Assembly (NCBI GenBank): GCA_028821605.1
Contig: JAPPFM010000010.1
Span: 124,001-188,000 of the forward strand
Direction: 5' to 3'
Length of the DNA: 64,000 nucleotides
DNA from: Candidatus Poribacteria bacterium
GTDB taxonomy: Bacteria; Poribacteria; WGA-4E; WGA-3G
Shown: in pieces, positions 50,370 to 58,901 of the stretch
Numbering within the stretch: the first letter of the stretch is position 1
Layout of the letters: the number at the start of each line of letters is the position of its first letter
Notes under the pieces: generated by a model
The model's database searches: none
Told to the model about the DNA's origin: nothing
Seen by the model: only the letters and a program-made list of their open reading frames with translations
Translations under genes and position numbers: made by a program

Positions 50370-51812
50370 ATGAAACAGATTTTTGGAAGTGTGGTTAGAA
50401 ACTACACAAGCAGTGCAATTTTGGCGATGTTCTTGCTCTTTACGCTGGTTATAAACGCCAATGCCCAACACGATTGGACAGAACAGGTTGCCGCCTACAA
50501 ACCGATGGTGGTAAATGTCGAAACCTCCTCAGAGGTCGTCTTTGAGACGGAAGTGAAGGGCACAAATTTTGCTACCGGTTTTGTTGTAGATGCGGAGCAC
50601 GGTATTATCGCCACGAACCGCCATGTCACCGGCAGCAGCCCTTCTTACGTCAAAATTAACTTCCACGACGGTAGTTTTACAGAAGCACGCATTCTCTACT
50701 ACGATCCGACACACGACTTCGGGTTTTATCAGATTGATCCCGCCGAGGTCGATTTTGAACTCAAGGCGGTTGAACTCGGCGAATGGGATTCGCTCTCTCT
50801 TGGTGATGAACTCTTACTCATTGGGAACAACGAGAAAGAGGAATATACCATCAAATTCGGAAGAATTACGAACCTCAACGTTAACAAAGGTGACCGACAC
50901 TCCAGTTACATTCACACCACGTTTGACCGGACGGGCGGCTCAAGTGGAAGCCCGGTGTGGAATACCGCAGGCAAAGTTATCGCGATTCACGCACGCGGCA
51001 CGGATACCTCCAGTTTTGAACTGCCGATCGACTATCTCTACGATGCGCTTGAATTGATTCGGAACAAGACATCGATCCAACGCGGCGAAATTGGTGTAGA
51101 TCTGGAACTCATCTCTATTGGCGAAGCCATCAAGCACTTTAATTTCCCCGCGGCACTACGAAAAGAGATTGGTCCCTCCAAAGCCGGGACACCCAAGGTC
51201 ATCCAAATTGAATCCATTGTACCAAGAACAACGGGTGAAGCCGACCTTCGCGCATCCGATATTATCTATCGTATCAATAGCGAACTTATCAAGGACGACC
51301 TCTATACCTTCGATGCTGTCCTGAATCAGAACGTCGGGAAGAATGTCAATTTGGACATCTATCGGAATGGGGAAAATCTGAGTATTGATGTCCCTGTGGA
51401 AGATTTGGAGGCAAAGAAGGTCAGTCGATTCGTCAGGTTTGGTGGCGCGATCTTTCACGATATTACACCCCAGCTGCGTCGCATACTTTTCTTGGAAGCC
51501 GACGGTGTTTATTTACCCCATGCCGTTGCTGGTAGTAGTTTCTCGCGGGTCGGTTTGCAGGAGCGGAATGGGAACTCTAAAGTCGTTATCCTTGATATAA
51601 ACGGAAAACAGATCCGTAACTTAGACGACTTCATTGAGGCTTGCAAGACGATTACCGATGGACAGCACACTTATGTTGTCGTTCGTGATTTCAATCTGTT
51701 TGACAGTTCGCCGACACCGAAAAGTTTAACGGTCAATCTCAAATTTGGTCCATTGCAACAATTTGAATGGAGCCAAGAGGTATTGGACTGGAAAGAGACA
51801 GGTGATGAATAG
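50370..51812 (+). CDS. trypsin-like serine protease with PDZ domains (DegP/HtrA-like)
   Basis: A 480-residue exported protease. The signal peptide spans about residues 12-32 (SAILAMFLLFTLVINANA). The catalytic triad is H85 (ATNRHVTG), D116 (PTHDFGFY) and S194 (GGSSGSPVW). The rest holds one clear PDZ domain (VPRTTGEADLRASDIIYRINSE) and a second (GLQERNGNSKVVILDINGKQIRNLDDF). I prefer ATG 50370 (AAAAGGA upstream) to ATG 50364. It probably degrades or guards misfolded periplasmic proteins. Confidence 0.9.
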   Translation: MKQIFGSVVRNYTSSAILAMFLLFTLVINANAQHDWTEQVAAYKPMVVNVETSSEVVFETEVKGTNFATGFVVDAEHGIIATNRHVTGSSPSYVKINFHDGSFTEARILYYDPTHDFGFYQIDPAEVDFELKAVELGEWDSLSLGDELLLIGNNEKEEYTIKFGRITNLNVNKGDRHSSYIHTTFDRTGGSSGSPVWNTAGKVIAIHARGTDTSSFELPIDYLYDALELIRNKTSIQRGEIGVDLELISIGEAIKHFNFPAALRKEIGPSKAGTPKVIQIESIVPRTTGEADLRASDIIYRINSELIKDDLYTFDAVLNQNVGKNVNLDIYRNGENLSIDVPVEDLEAKKVSRFVRFGGAIFHDITPQLRRILFLEADGVYLPHAVAGSSFSRVGLQERNGNSKVVILDINGKQIRNLDDFIEACKTITDGQHTYVVVRDFNLFDSSPTPKSLTVNLKFGPLQQFEWSQEVLDWKETGDE

Positions 51813-51888
51813 TTTTCAGTTTTCGGTTATCGGTTGTCAGTTAAAAGAAATCTTGACTTGGGCGTAGCACATCTTAACTGATAACTAA
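51813..51888. repeat. TCAGTT-heptad element between convergent genes
   Basis: The stretch AGTTTTCAGTTTTCGG...GTTGTCAGTT is mirrored by CTTAACTGATAACTAACTACTGAAGACTG, which runs just into the next gene's end (to about 51905). It can form a long hairpin and may end transcription from both sides. Confidence 0.6.
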
Positions 51889-52773
51889 CTACTGAAGACT
51901 GATGGCTATCGCAATAAAATCCGATGCAGCCGGCTTCTCAAAAATTCGAGCGTAGTTGATACCAATCCCTTTCCACGCAACACCTATCCCGGTTGTCAAG
52001 GTACCGTTTGAACTGCCGAGACGCATACAAAGAAACTGAAAGGGAAACCACTCCGCACCGATGTATAATTCGGGTGTTTCGCCTACTGTGGAGATAGCGA
52101 CATCGACTGAAAATTCGCAAGGCGCACTTTTCAACCAGTGTTCTGCATAACGATAGGCGATACCGAGCGTCAGCCATTGGATGCCGTAGCCATCCAAATT
52201 CTGCGCGAGACACCCGAATTTGAAATCTGGGTGTGGTTTGAAAAGGACTCCGAGGTCATACGTCGTCTCATAGCCGAAGAATTGATAGACATTGGACGGG
52301 TGTTTTCGTTTAAATTTAAGGCTCAATCCCGCGGCAGCATACGGACCGAGTTGGCGAGCAATGCCATAATAGTTGAAATCAGGAACGCCGCTGTCAACAC
52401 CGAGCGCGATTTTGTTTCCCCAAAAAAGGCTATAGCCGCGGTAACTATAGCCGATACCTTTTGGATCAAAGCGGTAATCGCTTCGGTCATGAAACTTATT
52501 GACAGCGAAGAGTTTCACACCTTGCCACTGAATTAGACCGGCAGGGTTCCAAAAACCTGCACTGGCATCATCGGCGACAGCGGTGAAGGCATTGCCCATA
52601 CCTAAAGCCCGCGCACCGACGTAGAGCGGACGTGCCGATTCAAATGGTCTTTTATCAGGGGTCGCCTCCGCACATAGTGGGATTATCAGCCAGAGAAGAC
52701 ATAGCGTAGTATATTTTAATTTTGCCTTGCGGGGAGATAACGTAGGTTTCATCTTTTTTAAATATCTTTTCAC
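51889..52773 (-). CDS. PorV/UPF0164-like outer-membrane barrel protein
   Basis: A 294-residue exported protein. After a signal peptide (YTTLCLLWLIIPLCAEA) comes ARPLYVGARALGMGNAFTAVADDASAGFWNPAGL, a signature of PorV/UPF0164-like beta-barrels. The remainder is a run of amphipathic strands with aromatic girdles (GYSYRGYSLFWGNKIALGV, AAAGLSLKFKRK). The start may be GTG 52773 or the Met at 52752; neither has a clear ribosome site. Confidence 0.75.
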   Translation of the reverse strand: MKRYLKKMKPTLSPRKAKLKYTTLCLLWLIIPLCAEATPDKRPFESARPLYVGARALGMGNAFTAVADDASAGFWNPAGLIQWQGVKLFAVNKFHDRSDYRFDPKGIGYSYRGYSLFWGNKIALGVDSGVPDFNYYGIARQLGPYAAAGLSLKFKRKHPSNVYQFFGYETTYDLGVLFKPHPDFKFGCLAQNLDGYGIQWLTLGIAYRYAEHWLKSAPCEFSVDVAISTVGETPELYIGAEWFPFQFLCMRLGSSNGTLTTGIGVAWKGIGINYARIFEKPAASDFIAIAISLQ

Positions 52774-52954
52774 TGGAGTTGCCTACGCCATTGTTGCAGG
52801 CTTACGATTTCACATCTAAGGATACAATGCAATTTAGCATTATATCTACAATATCGCAAGACTTTTAATTTATTGGACTCTATGGACCGCTCTCCAGCGA
52901 GGTATCAAACCTTACCAGCAACGAGTGGGTTCTTAGTGTAATACAAAACCTATA

Positions 52955-53040
52955 GCCCGTAATGAAATGGAGGGCGGATTTAAGGAACGTACGTCAAATG
53001 TCCAAAGGCACGTCATTCCTCCGCAAGGAAAAATTAAAAA
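52955..53040 (+). repeat. dispersed leader element, copy B
   Basis: It shares GCCCGTAA, TGGAGGGC, GGAACGT, ACGTCAA and CCGCAAGG-AAATTAAAAA with copy A at 28736-28820 in the same order. It overlaps the N-terminal extension of the rsmI reading frame. Confidence 0.65.
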
Positions 53041-53731
53041 ACCCGGCACACTTTACCTCGTGAGTACACCGATCGGGAATTTAGAGGATATTACCTTGCG
53101 TGCGCTACGTATTCTTGAAGAGGTAGACCTCATTGCTGCTGAGGATACGCGTCAGACACGTCGCCTGCTAACGCATTATGATATTCAAACACCACTGACA
53201 AGTTACTTTGAAGGTAACGAGCAATCGAAATCTGATAAACTGATCGCGCGCCTACAGATCGGTGAGGCGATTGCCCTTGTTTCAGATGCTGGCACGCCTA
53301 TTATTTCCGATCCGGGGTATCCACTCTTACGTGCATGCATCGCCGCAGAAATTCCAATCGTTCCCATTCCCGGTGCATCAGCAGCTATCGCTGCGGCATC
53401 CATCTCTGGGCTGCCCTTACACAACTTTACCTTTGAAGGTTTTCTCTCTCCAAAATCAGGGAAAAGAAAACGTCAATTGCGTGTCCTCGCTGCTGAAGGA
53501 AGGACGTTAATTCTTTTTGAGTCCCCGCATCGACTCTGCCGTTTCCTTGAAGATGTCCTTGAAGTGATGGGTGAACGCGACATCGTTGTCACGCGCGAGT
53601 TGACGAAACGGTTTGAGGAGATCTTCCGAGGACAGGTCAGTGCCGCATTGGAAAAGTTTCAGAGCACCACACCGCGGGGCGAATTTACGATCGTTATTGC
53701 CGGTGAAAGGAGAAAAAGTGATAACTCATAA
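52967..53731 (+). CDS. rsmI: 16S rRNA (cytidine1402-2'-O)-methyltransferase
   Basis: A methyltransferase of the tetrapyrrole-methylase fold that modifies C1402 of 16S rRNA. Family segments are GTLYLVSTPIGNLEDITLRAL, AAEDTRQTRRLL, LVSDAGTPIISDPGY, PIPGASAAIAAASISGLP and ILFESPHRL. The frame begins at ATG 52967, 254 residues, but the first 24 residues come from a dispersed leader element. The conserved protein begins at about PGTLYL (53042) and no ATG or GTG lies closer, so the true start is uncertain. It overlaps the next gene by 14 bases. Confidence 0.93.
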   Translation: MEGGFKERTSNVQRHVIPPQGKIKKPGTLYLVSTPIGNLEDITLRALRILEEVDLIAAEDTRQTRRLLTHYDIQTPLTSYFEGNEQSKSDKLIARLQIGEAIALVSDAGTPIISDPGYPLLRACIAAEIPIVPIPGASAAIAAASISGLPLHNFTFEGFLSPKSGKRKRQLRVLAAEGRTLILFESPHRLCRFLEDVLEVMGERDIVVTRELTKRFEEIFRGQVSAALEKFQSTTPRGEFTIVIAGERRKSDNS

Positions 53732-54656
53732 CATTTCCCACATCGCTGTCATCGGCGCGGGACTGATGGGACACGGCATCGCGCAAGAGTTCGCGAGCGC
53801 AGGCTATCACGTGCGTTTGCATGATGTCACCGACGAACAACTCCAAACAGCATACACGCAGATTGAGAAAAATCTTGATGTGCTTGCAGAGAATGCCATT
53901 ATTGAAAAGGGGAGTATCCCTTCAACGCTGCAGCGGATTCAGACTGCCACCGAACTCGCAACAGTCGCCGAAAATGCGGACTTTGTTGTTGAAGCCGTCA
54001 CTGAGAATTTACCACTCAAGCAGCAGATATTCGAGGAATTAGATGAAATATGCCCACCCCACACGATTCTGGCAAGCAATACGACGGCATTAATGCCGAG
54101 CCAGATCGGTGTGAAGGCGAAACGCAAGGATAAGATACTCAATACACACTATTTTAATCCACCCTATCTGATTCCGTTGGTTGAACTGATTCGCAGTCCC
54201 GATACTTCTGATGAAACAGTTGCGGTGGCGTTTGAACTCCTAACGGCTATCGGTAAGACTCCCGCGATTATTGAGAAAGAGGCACTCGGTTTTGTCGGAC
54301 CAAGATTGCAAGCCGCCTTGATTCGTGAAGCATTCGCTATTGTAGAGCGAGGCATTGCCAGTGCAGAAACTGTAGACCTCGTCGTACGGAATAGTTTCGG
54401 ACGAAGACTCAGTGTCGCGGGCCCCTTTGAAGTCTTTGAACTCGCGGGTTGGGACCTCGTACTTGCCGCCTTTGAAGAGCTCTATAAAGACCTCAACAGT
54501 TCGGCTGACATCAATCCACTTCTCCGACAAATGGTTGAATCCGATAAACTCGGCGTAAAGTCTAAGGAGGGTTTCTACGAGTGGACAGATGAGAAGGTGC
54601 AAGCACTTCGGGATCGAATGAATCGCGCATTGATACAGCAGGCAAAAGATGCGTAA
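53718..54656 (+). CDS. 3-hydroxyacyl-CoA dehydrogenase family protein
   Basis: A 312-residue NAD-dependent dehydrogenase. The NAD site is IAVIGAGLMGHGIAQEFASAGYHVRLHD, followed by ADFVVEAVTENLPLKQQIFEELDEICP, LASNTTALM, HYFNPPYLIPLVELI and a C-terminal domain (GFVGPRLQAALIREAFAIVERGIA). It could act in beta-oxidation or butyrate-type metabolism. The start is GTG 53718 with AAAGGAG 5 bases upstream; the frame open further back overlaps rsmI. It overlaps the TVP38 gene by 8 bases. Confidence 0.92.
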   Translation: MITHNISHIAVIGAGLMGHGIAQEFASAGYHVRLHDVTDEQLQTAYTQIEKNLDVLAENAIIEKGSIPSTLQRIQTATELATVAENADFVVEAVTENLPLKQQIFEELDEICPPHTILASNTTALMPSQIGVKAKRKDKILNTHYFNPPYLIPLVELIRSPDTSDETVAVAFELLTAIGKTPAIIEKEALGFVGPRLQAALIREAFAIVERGIASAETVDLVVRNSFGRRLSVAGPFEVFELAGWDLVLAAFEELYKDLNSSADINPLLRQMVESDKLGVKSKEGFYEWTDEKVQALRDRMNRALIQQAKDA

Positions 54657-55350
54657 AATCATAGGCAGACTCCGTTCGGTTTCCGTCCATAAAAAGCGTT
54701 TCCTTGTGTTTTTGCCTGTGATACTGGTTGGTTTAGTCCTTCTCGGGGTCTACCACAAACAGGTTTGGGATTATCTTCTTGAACTTACCGCTGCTTTTCA
54801 GAATGTCGAAACAGCACGGGAGTACATCGCGAGTTATGGAGCACTTGCGCCTGTTGTGTCGGCAATCCTGATGATTTTTCAGAGTGTGATTGCTCCTTTG
54901 CCAGCGTTCCTGATCACCTTTGCAAACGGATTGCTGTTTGGTGTTTGGTGGGGCGCGGCGTTGTCTTGGAGCAGCGCGATGTTGGGGGCTACCCTCTGTT
55001 TTTTTCTCGCGCGCCTCCTTGGTCGCCCCGTCATTGTTAGATTATTAAGTGAATCTGCCGTCAACACATCTGACCGGTTTTTTCAACGGTACGGTAAACA
55101 TGCAGTCCTCATCGCACGGTTGGTTCCAGTCATCTCTTTTGACGCTATCAGTTATGGTGCAGGACTCACCGGCATGCGGTTTTTATGGTTTGGTATTGCC
55201 ACCGGAATTGGACAACTGCCAGCGACGTTACTTTATTCCTACCTCGGTGATCGCGTGACTGGAAGTATCAAGGCACTGTTTTGGGGGTTCGGGATCGTCA
55301 TAGCGGTTTCGATTATAATCGGACTCGTAAAACATCGAGAAAAGCAGTAA
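54649..55350 (+). CDS. TVP38/TMEM64 (DedA-like) membrane protein
   Basis: A 233-residue inner-membrane protein. Helices are at FLVFLPVILVGLVLLGVY, LAPVVSAILMIFQSVIAPLPAFLITFANGLLFG, GAALSWSSAMLGATLCFFLARLLG and the C-terminal ALFWGFGIVIAVSIIIGLV. The SNARE-associated core (GRPVIVRLL...HAVLIARLVPVISFDAISYGAGLTGM) is typical of the family, which is linked to lipid movement across the membrane. It is coupled by overlap to the upstream dehydrogenase. Confidence 0.9.
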   Translation: MRKIIGRLRSVSVHKKRFLVFLPVILVGLVLLGVYHKQVWDYLLELTAAFQNVETAREYIASYGALAPVVSAILMIFQSVIAPLPAFLITFANGLLFGVWWGAALSWSSAMLGATLCFFLARLLGRPVIVRLLSESAVNTSDRFFQRYGKHAVLIARLVPVISFDAISYGAGLTGMRFLWFGIATGIGQLPATLLYSYLGDRVTGSIKALFWGFGIVIAVSIIIGLVKHREKQ

Positions 55351-55389
55351 GCGTAGTCCTTGTGCCATTGATAAAAAACTTGTAAAGTT

Positions 55390-56160
55390 ATGAAACTACA
55401 CCTTATCATCTCCCTCAGTTTTATGATGACCTTTTCTTGCCAACTAACAGAGCCGCAAAGCTTCAAAGACAAGCAGCAAAGATACCCTCGCGTCGGGACA
55501 GCGTTTGAAGAAAAAGACAGCCATCTGCGCAGTCTGTTTGCAGACCAGGATATCCCCTATCCGCCACAGAAGCTCTTTATCCGAATCTTCAAAGCGGAAA
55601 AAATCTTGGAAGTTTGGGCGTTTTCAACATCCGAGGCAGTTTTCAAACCTGTGAAACACTATGCTATCTGCCGCACATCAGGAAATTTGGGACCCAAAAG
55701 ACGCGAAGGTGACTTGCAAATTCCGGAAGGCTTTTATTATATCGATAGATTTAACCCCAAAAGCAACTTTTACCTATCACTTGGGATTAATTATCCAAAC
55801 CAGGCGGATAAGATTTTGGGTAGAAAAGGCGAACTCGGGGGCGATATATTTATACACGGTGGATGTGTCACGATCGGCTGTGTTCCAATCACTGATGAAT
55901 ATATTAAGGAGGTCTATTGGTTGGCAGTTCAAGCGAAATCAAACGGACACGCGAAGATCCCTGTGCATATTTTCCCAACAAAATTAGATGATCGTGCAAT
56001 GACGCGCTTACAAAACACTTTTCCAAATGATGATACTCTGATAAACTTTTGGAAAAATCTGAAAATCGGATATAATTGGTTTGAACAGTACCAGAAATTG
56101 CCGACGATCTCAATAAATCGGGACGGCACATATCAGTTCTCGGATTCTTCAGAGGAATAA
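55390..56160 (+). CDS. L,D-transpeptidase (YafK-like) lipoprotein
   Basis: A 256-residue exported protein. The signal LIISLSFMMTFSC carries a lipobox-like end at Cys17. The YkuD-type catalytic segment GGDIFIHGGCVTIGCVPIT supplies H156 and nucleophile C164, in the YafK subfamily form. It probably modifies or cuts crosslinks in peptidoglycan. It lies 39 bases after the TVP38 gene and 13 before the Gfo/Idh/MocA gene, so cotranscription is possible although the roles differ. Confidence 0.9.
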   Translation: MKLHLIISLSFMMTFSCQLTEPQSFKDKQQRYPRVGTAFEEKDSHLRSLFADQDIPYPPQKLFIRIFKAEKILEVWAFSTSEAVFKPVKHYAICRTSGNLGPKRREGDLQIPEGFYYIDRFNPKSNFYLSLGINYPNQADKILGRKGELGGDIFIHGGCVTIGCVPITDEYIKEVYWLAVQAKSNGHAKIPVHIFPTKLDDRAMTRLQNTFPNDDTLINFWKNLKIGYNWFEQYQKLPTISINRDGTYQFSDSSEE

Positions 56161-56173
56161 AAGGAGATTGAAA

Positions 56174-57151
56174 ATGGTTCGTATAGGTGTAGTTGGAGTC
56201 GGCGGCATGGGAAACGGCCATTGCAACGCGCTCCCTAACGTTGAAAATTGTGAATTTGTAGGCGTGGCTGACCTTCGTTTGGACGCAGCGCAAGCCGTTG
56301 CTGAACAGCATAAGATCCGCGCCTTCCAAGATTATCAGGAATTGTTTGCTGTTGTGGACGCTGTCGTCGTCGCGACACCGCCTGTGGCACATACGCAGGT
56401 CGTCGTTGATGCCGCAGCGGCGGGTGTGCATGCGTTCTGTGAAAAACCGCTCTCCTTGACGCTTGCCGAGGCAGACACTATGATTGAGGCATCGGATAAG
56501 GCGGGTACGCATCTGATGGTAGGGCAGGTATTACGCTTCTATCCTGTCCATGAACTCGGTAGACAGATGGTGGATAATGGTGACATCGGAGACATTACCT
56601 ACATCGAAACCGACTACTCGGGTCCCTATAACGCCCCGCGCGGTCGTCCCGATAGTTGGTACGGCACCGTCGGTGGACTCTTGGAAAACGGTATCCACAA
56701 ATCCGATCTGATTAATTGGTTCGGTGGCACGGCTCTGACTGTCGCCGCCGAAGTAGGAAGTTTCTCCGGACACGACGATTGGGAGGATTATACGATCTCT
56801 CTCATCCGTTACGATTTGGGCGCGGTCGGTATTTTGCGGTGGGGCGGTTTCCTCGGTGCCCGCGGTACCAACGATACGATTATTGACGGAACCGAGGGGT
56901 CACTCCGTTTAAATATGTCAGCCGATCTCGCCTATCTCAAAAAACGCGGTGGTGACTGGGAGGAAATTGTTCCAAATCGTGAGGGACCGCACGGTGTCGT
57001 CGGTGAGCTAACCCATTTTGTTGATTGTGTCCGAGAAGATAGAACCCCTATGATCGATGGTAGGGGTGGAAAACACGCCGTAGAAGTCGTTTTGGCAACC
57101 TATCAATCTGCGAAAGAGAAAACCAAAGTCGCGCTGCCGATGGAGGAATAG
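56174..57151 (+). CDS. Gfo/Idh/MocA family oxidoreductase
   Basis: A 325-residue oxidoreductase. Rossmann motif RIGVVGVGGMGNGH, EKP motif FCEKPLSLTLAEAD and the C-terminal segment SWYGTVGGLLENGIHKSDLINWFGG are clear. The start is ATG 56174, with AAGGAG 7 bases upstream, not the TTG two codons before. The substrate is unknown. Confidence 0.93.
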   Translation: MVRIGVVGVGGMGNGHCNALPNVENCEFVGVADLRLDAAQAVAEQHKIRAFQDYQELFAVVDAVVVATPPVAHTQVVVDAAAAGVHAFCEKPLSLTLAEADTMIEASDKAGTHLMVGQVLRFYPVHELGRQMVDNGDIGDITYIETDYSGPYNAPRGRPDSWYGTVGGLLENGIHKSDLINWFGGTALTVAAEVGSFSGHDDWEDYTISLIRYDLGAVGILRWGGFLGARGTNDTIIDGTEGSLRLNMSADLAYLKKRGGDWEEIVPNREGPHGVVGELTHFVDCVREDRTPMIDGRGGKHAVEVVLATYQSAKEKTKVALPMEE

Positions 57152-57300
57152 AAGGACTTGGCTGGAAGAATGGAAGGGAGGAAGGATCTCGGATGGAAGG
57201 CTGGAAGGGTGGAGGGATGGAAAAGGGTTCCAACTTCCAATCTTCCAATCTTCCGACTTTCCAATCTTTCAACCTTCCAACCTTCCAACTTTTAAAGCCT
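57152..57300. repeat. GGAAGG / CTTCCAA heptad tract
   Basis: Purine-rich GGAAGG(A/C)TGGAAG... units (57165-57222) are followed by pyrimidine-rich CTTCCAA(T/C) heptads (57232-57290), which are nearly the reverse complement, so the region can form a long hairpin. Related tracts are at 58778-58880. In frame it adds 36 low-complexity residues to the next gene, which I discard. Confidence 0.7.
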
Positions 57301-58170
57301 ATGCTTTTCCTCGCCCTCAATATCGTCCTGCTTTCCGGCTTCGGGCTTTTCCTCAAACACGCCAAAAACAACCAACAACGCTTAAACCCTATCGGCTTTA
57401 TCAACTATCTCAGCGCGTTCTTCATCAGCATCTGGGTCCTCTCACAAGAACAAGACTTTGAATTCTCAAAGCTGACCTTCGCCTTAGGTATATCAAACGG
57501 CGTGACGTATGCGCTCGGATTTGAGTTGTTCACTATCGGTATCCAGCTCAGCGGGATAGTCGTCACGGCTGCACTCGTCAGACTGTCAATCGTATTACCG
57601 ATTCTGGTGGCGATGATATTCTGGCAAGAGATTCCAAACGTATGGCAAACCATAGGACTTCTCTTAACCTTCGTAGCGATTCCACTCCTCAGCCAGCGGG
57701 AAAAAGAGCCGACGTATGCATTCACACCTGACAAACCCGAAGTGCCTCAAGGTTTAGGATTCGCTATTGCTATTACGATTCTGCTGGTCACCGGTATCTC
57801 CCGACTCACGATGAAAGCTTTCAACGAAATGTGTCCTATTGATGAAAAGTCGCTCTATATGAGTCTGCTTTTCGGTGTCGCCACGGTTATCTATTTAGGG
57901 ATATGCCTCTATCAGAGAACGTGGCCGAATTGGTGGGAGGTCTTCTACGGTGTGCTGATAGGTGTCTGTAATGTCGGTGGCAGTTGGGCACTCCTTATCG
58001 CGTTGGATCAGGTGAGTGCCTTGATCGCCTTTCCGATGTCAAGTTCGGGTGGCGTGTTGTTCACCATGTTCGTCGGCATGGTATTCCTCCATGAACGGCT
58101 GAGCCGTACCTCTCTCATCGGTGCATTCCTGGCAGTGATCGCATTGATTTTTGTCAATTTGAAAACATAA
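57301..58170 (+). CDS. DMT/EamA-like transporter
   Basis: A 289-residue membrane protein with about nine or ten hydrophobic segments (MLFLALNIVLLSGFGLFL, GFINYLSAFFISIWVL, LSGIVVTAALVRLSIVLPILVAMIFW, GLLLTFVAIPLL, FAIAITILLVTGIS, GVATVIYLGICLY, ALDQVSALIAFPMSSSGGVLFTMFVGMVFLHERL, GAFLAVIALIFVNL). The late HERLSR...GAFLAVIAL element is typical of EamA. I start it at ATG 57301; upstream frame is repeat. The substrate is unknown. Confidence 0.8.
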   Translation: MLFLALNIVLLSGFGLFLKHAKNNQQRLNPIGFINYLSAFFISIWVLSQEQDFEFSKLTFALGISNGVTYALGFELFTIGIQLSGIVVTAALVRLSIVLPILVAMIFWQEIPNVWQTIGLLLTFVAIPLLSQREKEPTYAFTPDKPEVPQGLGFAIAITILLVTGISRLTMKAFNEMCPIDEKSLYMSLLFGVATVIYLGICLYQRTWPNWWEVFYGVLIGVCNVGGSWALLIALDQVSALIAFPMSSSGGVLFTMFVGMVFLHERLSRTSLIGAFLAVIALIFVNLKT

Positions 58171-58211
58171 GTTGGAAGAGTTAAATGATGCCACCTCACG
58201 CCAAATCAAAT

Positions 58212-58240
58212 TTGACTTTGTGTGCAGAATATGGTATCAT
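58212..58240 (+). promoter_or_regulatory. promoter for the CopD-like gene
   Basis: TTGACT (58212-58217), 17 bases and TATCAT (58235-58240) lie 28 bases before ATG 58268. Confidence 0.55.
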
Positions 58241-58267
58241 TTATGAAAAATGGAATTCTAAAGAAGA

Positions 58268-58753
58268 ATGCGGGAAAGCGTAGAACTTTTCATCCGAAGT
58301 GTCCACCTAATCGCTGCGATCGTCTGGTTCGGAGGTGCCATCTTTTCTACCTTTGTCGCGATGCCAATCCTGCAGCAAAGTTTGCCACCGCAAAGCCTTT
58401 TGGCTGTTCACAACCGTTTTCGCACCTGGATACGATTGATGATTCATATACTCCTAATAACAGGTGCGATGGTATTCTTTATTGTTGCATGGAATAACGG
58501 ATTTTTCGCGGCGCAGAACGAAAATCACGATTTCAAAGCCTATATGCTAACGTTTGTCGCGAAACTTGGAGCGTTCGGTGTAATGACGCTCTTTTGGGGA
58601 CTGTACAGTTCACTCTATCGACGACACCTTGAGGTAATCCCGCCTGACGACAAAACATATCGCAACCCAAGCCCGTATATCAATGTGTGGAGAGGCTTGA
58701 TGTTGGTAGCAGGCTTGATCGTTTTCGCACTTACACTACTGTTGAAAAACTAA
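58268..58753 (+). CDS. four-helix membrane protein, CopD/DUF4149-like
   Basis: A 161-residue integral membrane protein. Helices are at FIRSVHLIAAIVWFGGAIFSTFVAMP, WIRLMIHILLITGAMVFFIVAW, LTFVAKLGAFGVMTLFWGLYSSLY and WRGLMLVAGLIVFALTLLL. A histidine in the first helix (SVHLIAAIVWFGG) and another in the second (IHILL) recall heme- or copper-linked CopD/DUF4149-type proteins. No cop gene is near. It may be an envelope redox or metal protein. Confidence 0.6.
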   Translation: MRESVELFIRSVHLIAAIVWFGGAIFSTFVAMPILQQSLPPQSLLAVHNRFRTWIRLMIHILLITGAMVFFIVAWNNGFFAAQNENHDFKAYMLTFVAKLGAFGVMTLFWGLYSSLYRRHLEVIPPDDKTYRNPSPYINVWRGLMLVAGLIVFALTLLLKN

Positions 58754-58901
58754 TTTTGAAACATCATATCTCTTTGGAAAACTGGAAGATTGGAAGCGAC
58801 ACTTTCGCATCCTTCCACCCTTCCTTCGGTAAATAGGAAGATTGGAAGATTAGAAAAGCGTTCCTTCCATCCTTCCGTCTCTTCTCAATCATCTAAGAAA
58901 C
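58754..58901. repeat. GGAAGATT / CCTTCC low-complexity gap
   Basis: It is made largely of GGAAGATTGGAAG and ATCCTTCCACCC units, like those at 57152-57300, in both orientations. No gene is seen. Confidence 0.6.

Noticed and set aside
57193-57300. Extension of the DMT transporter into the CTTCCAA tract
   Set aside because: Low-complexity residues from a heptad repeat; the first membrane helix starts at Met 57301.
57152-57300. Possible CRISPR or tandem-repeat regulatory array
   Set aside because: Simple purine/pyrimidine heptads without spacers.
58222-58497. 91-codon frame overlapping the CopD-like gene
   Set aside because: It overlaps in another frame, is cysteine/arginine-rich without family motifs, and the CopD-like frame has clear membrane helices.
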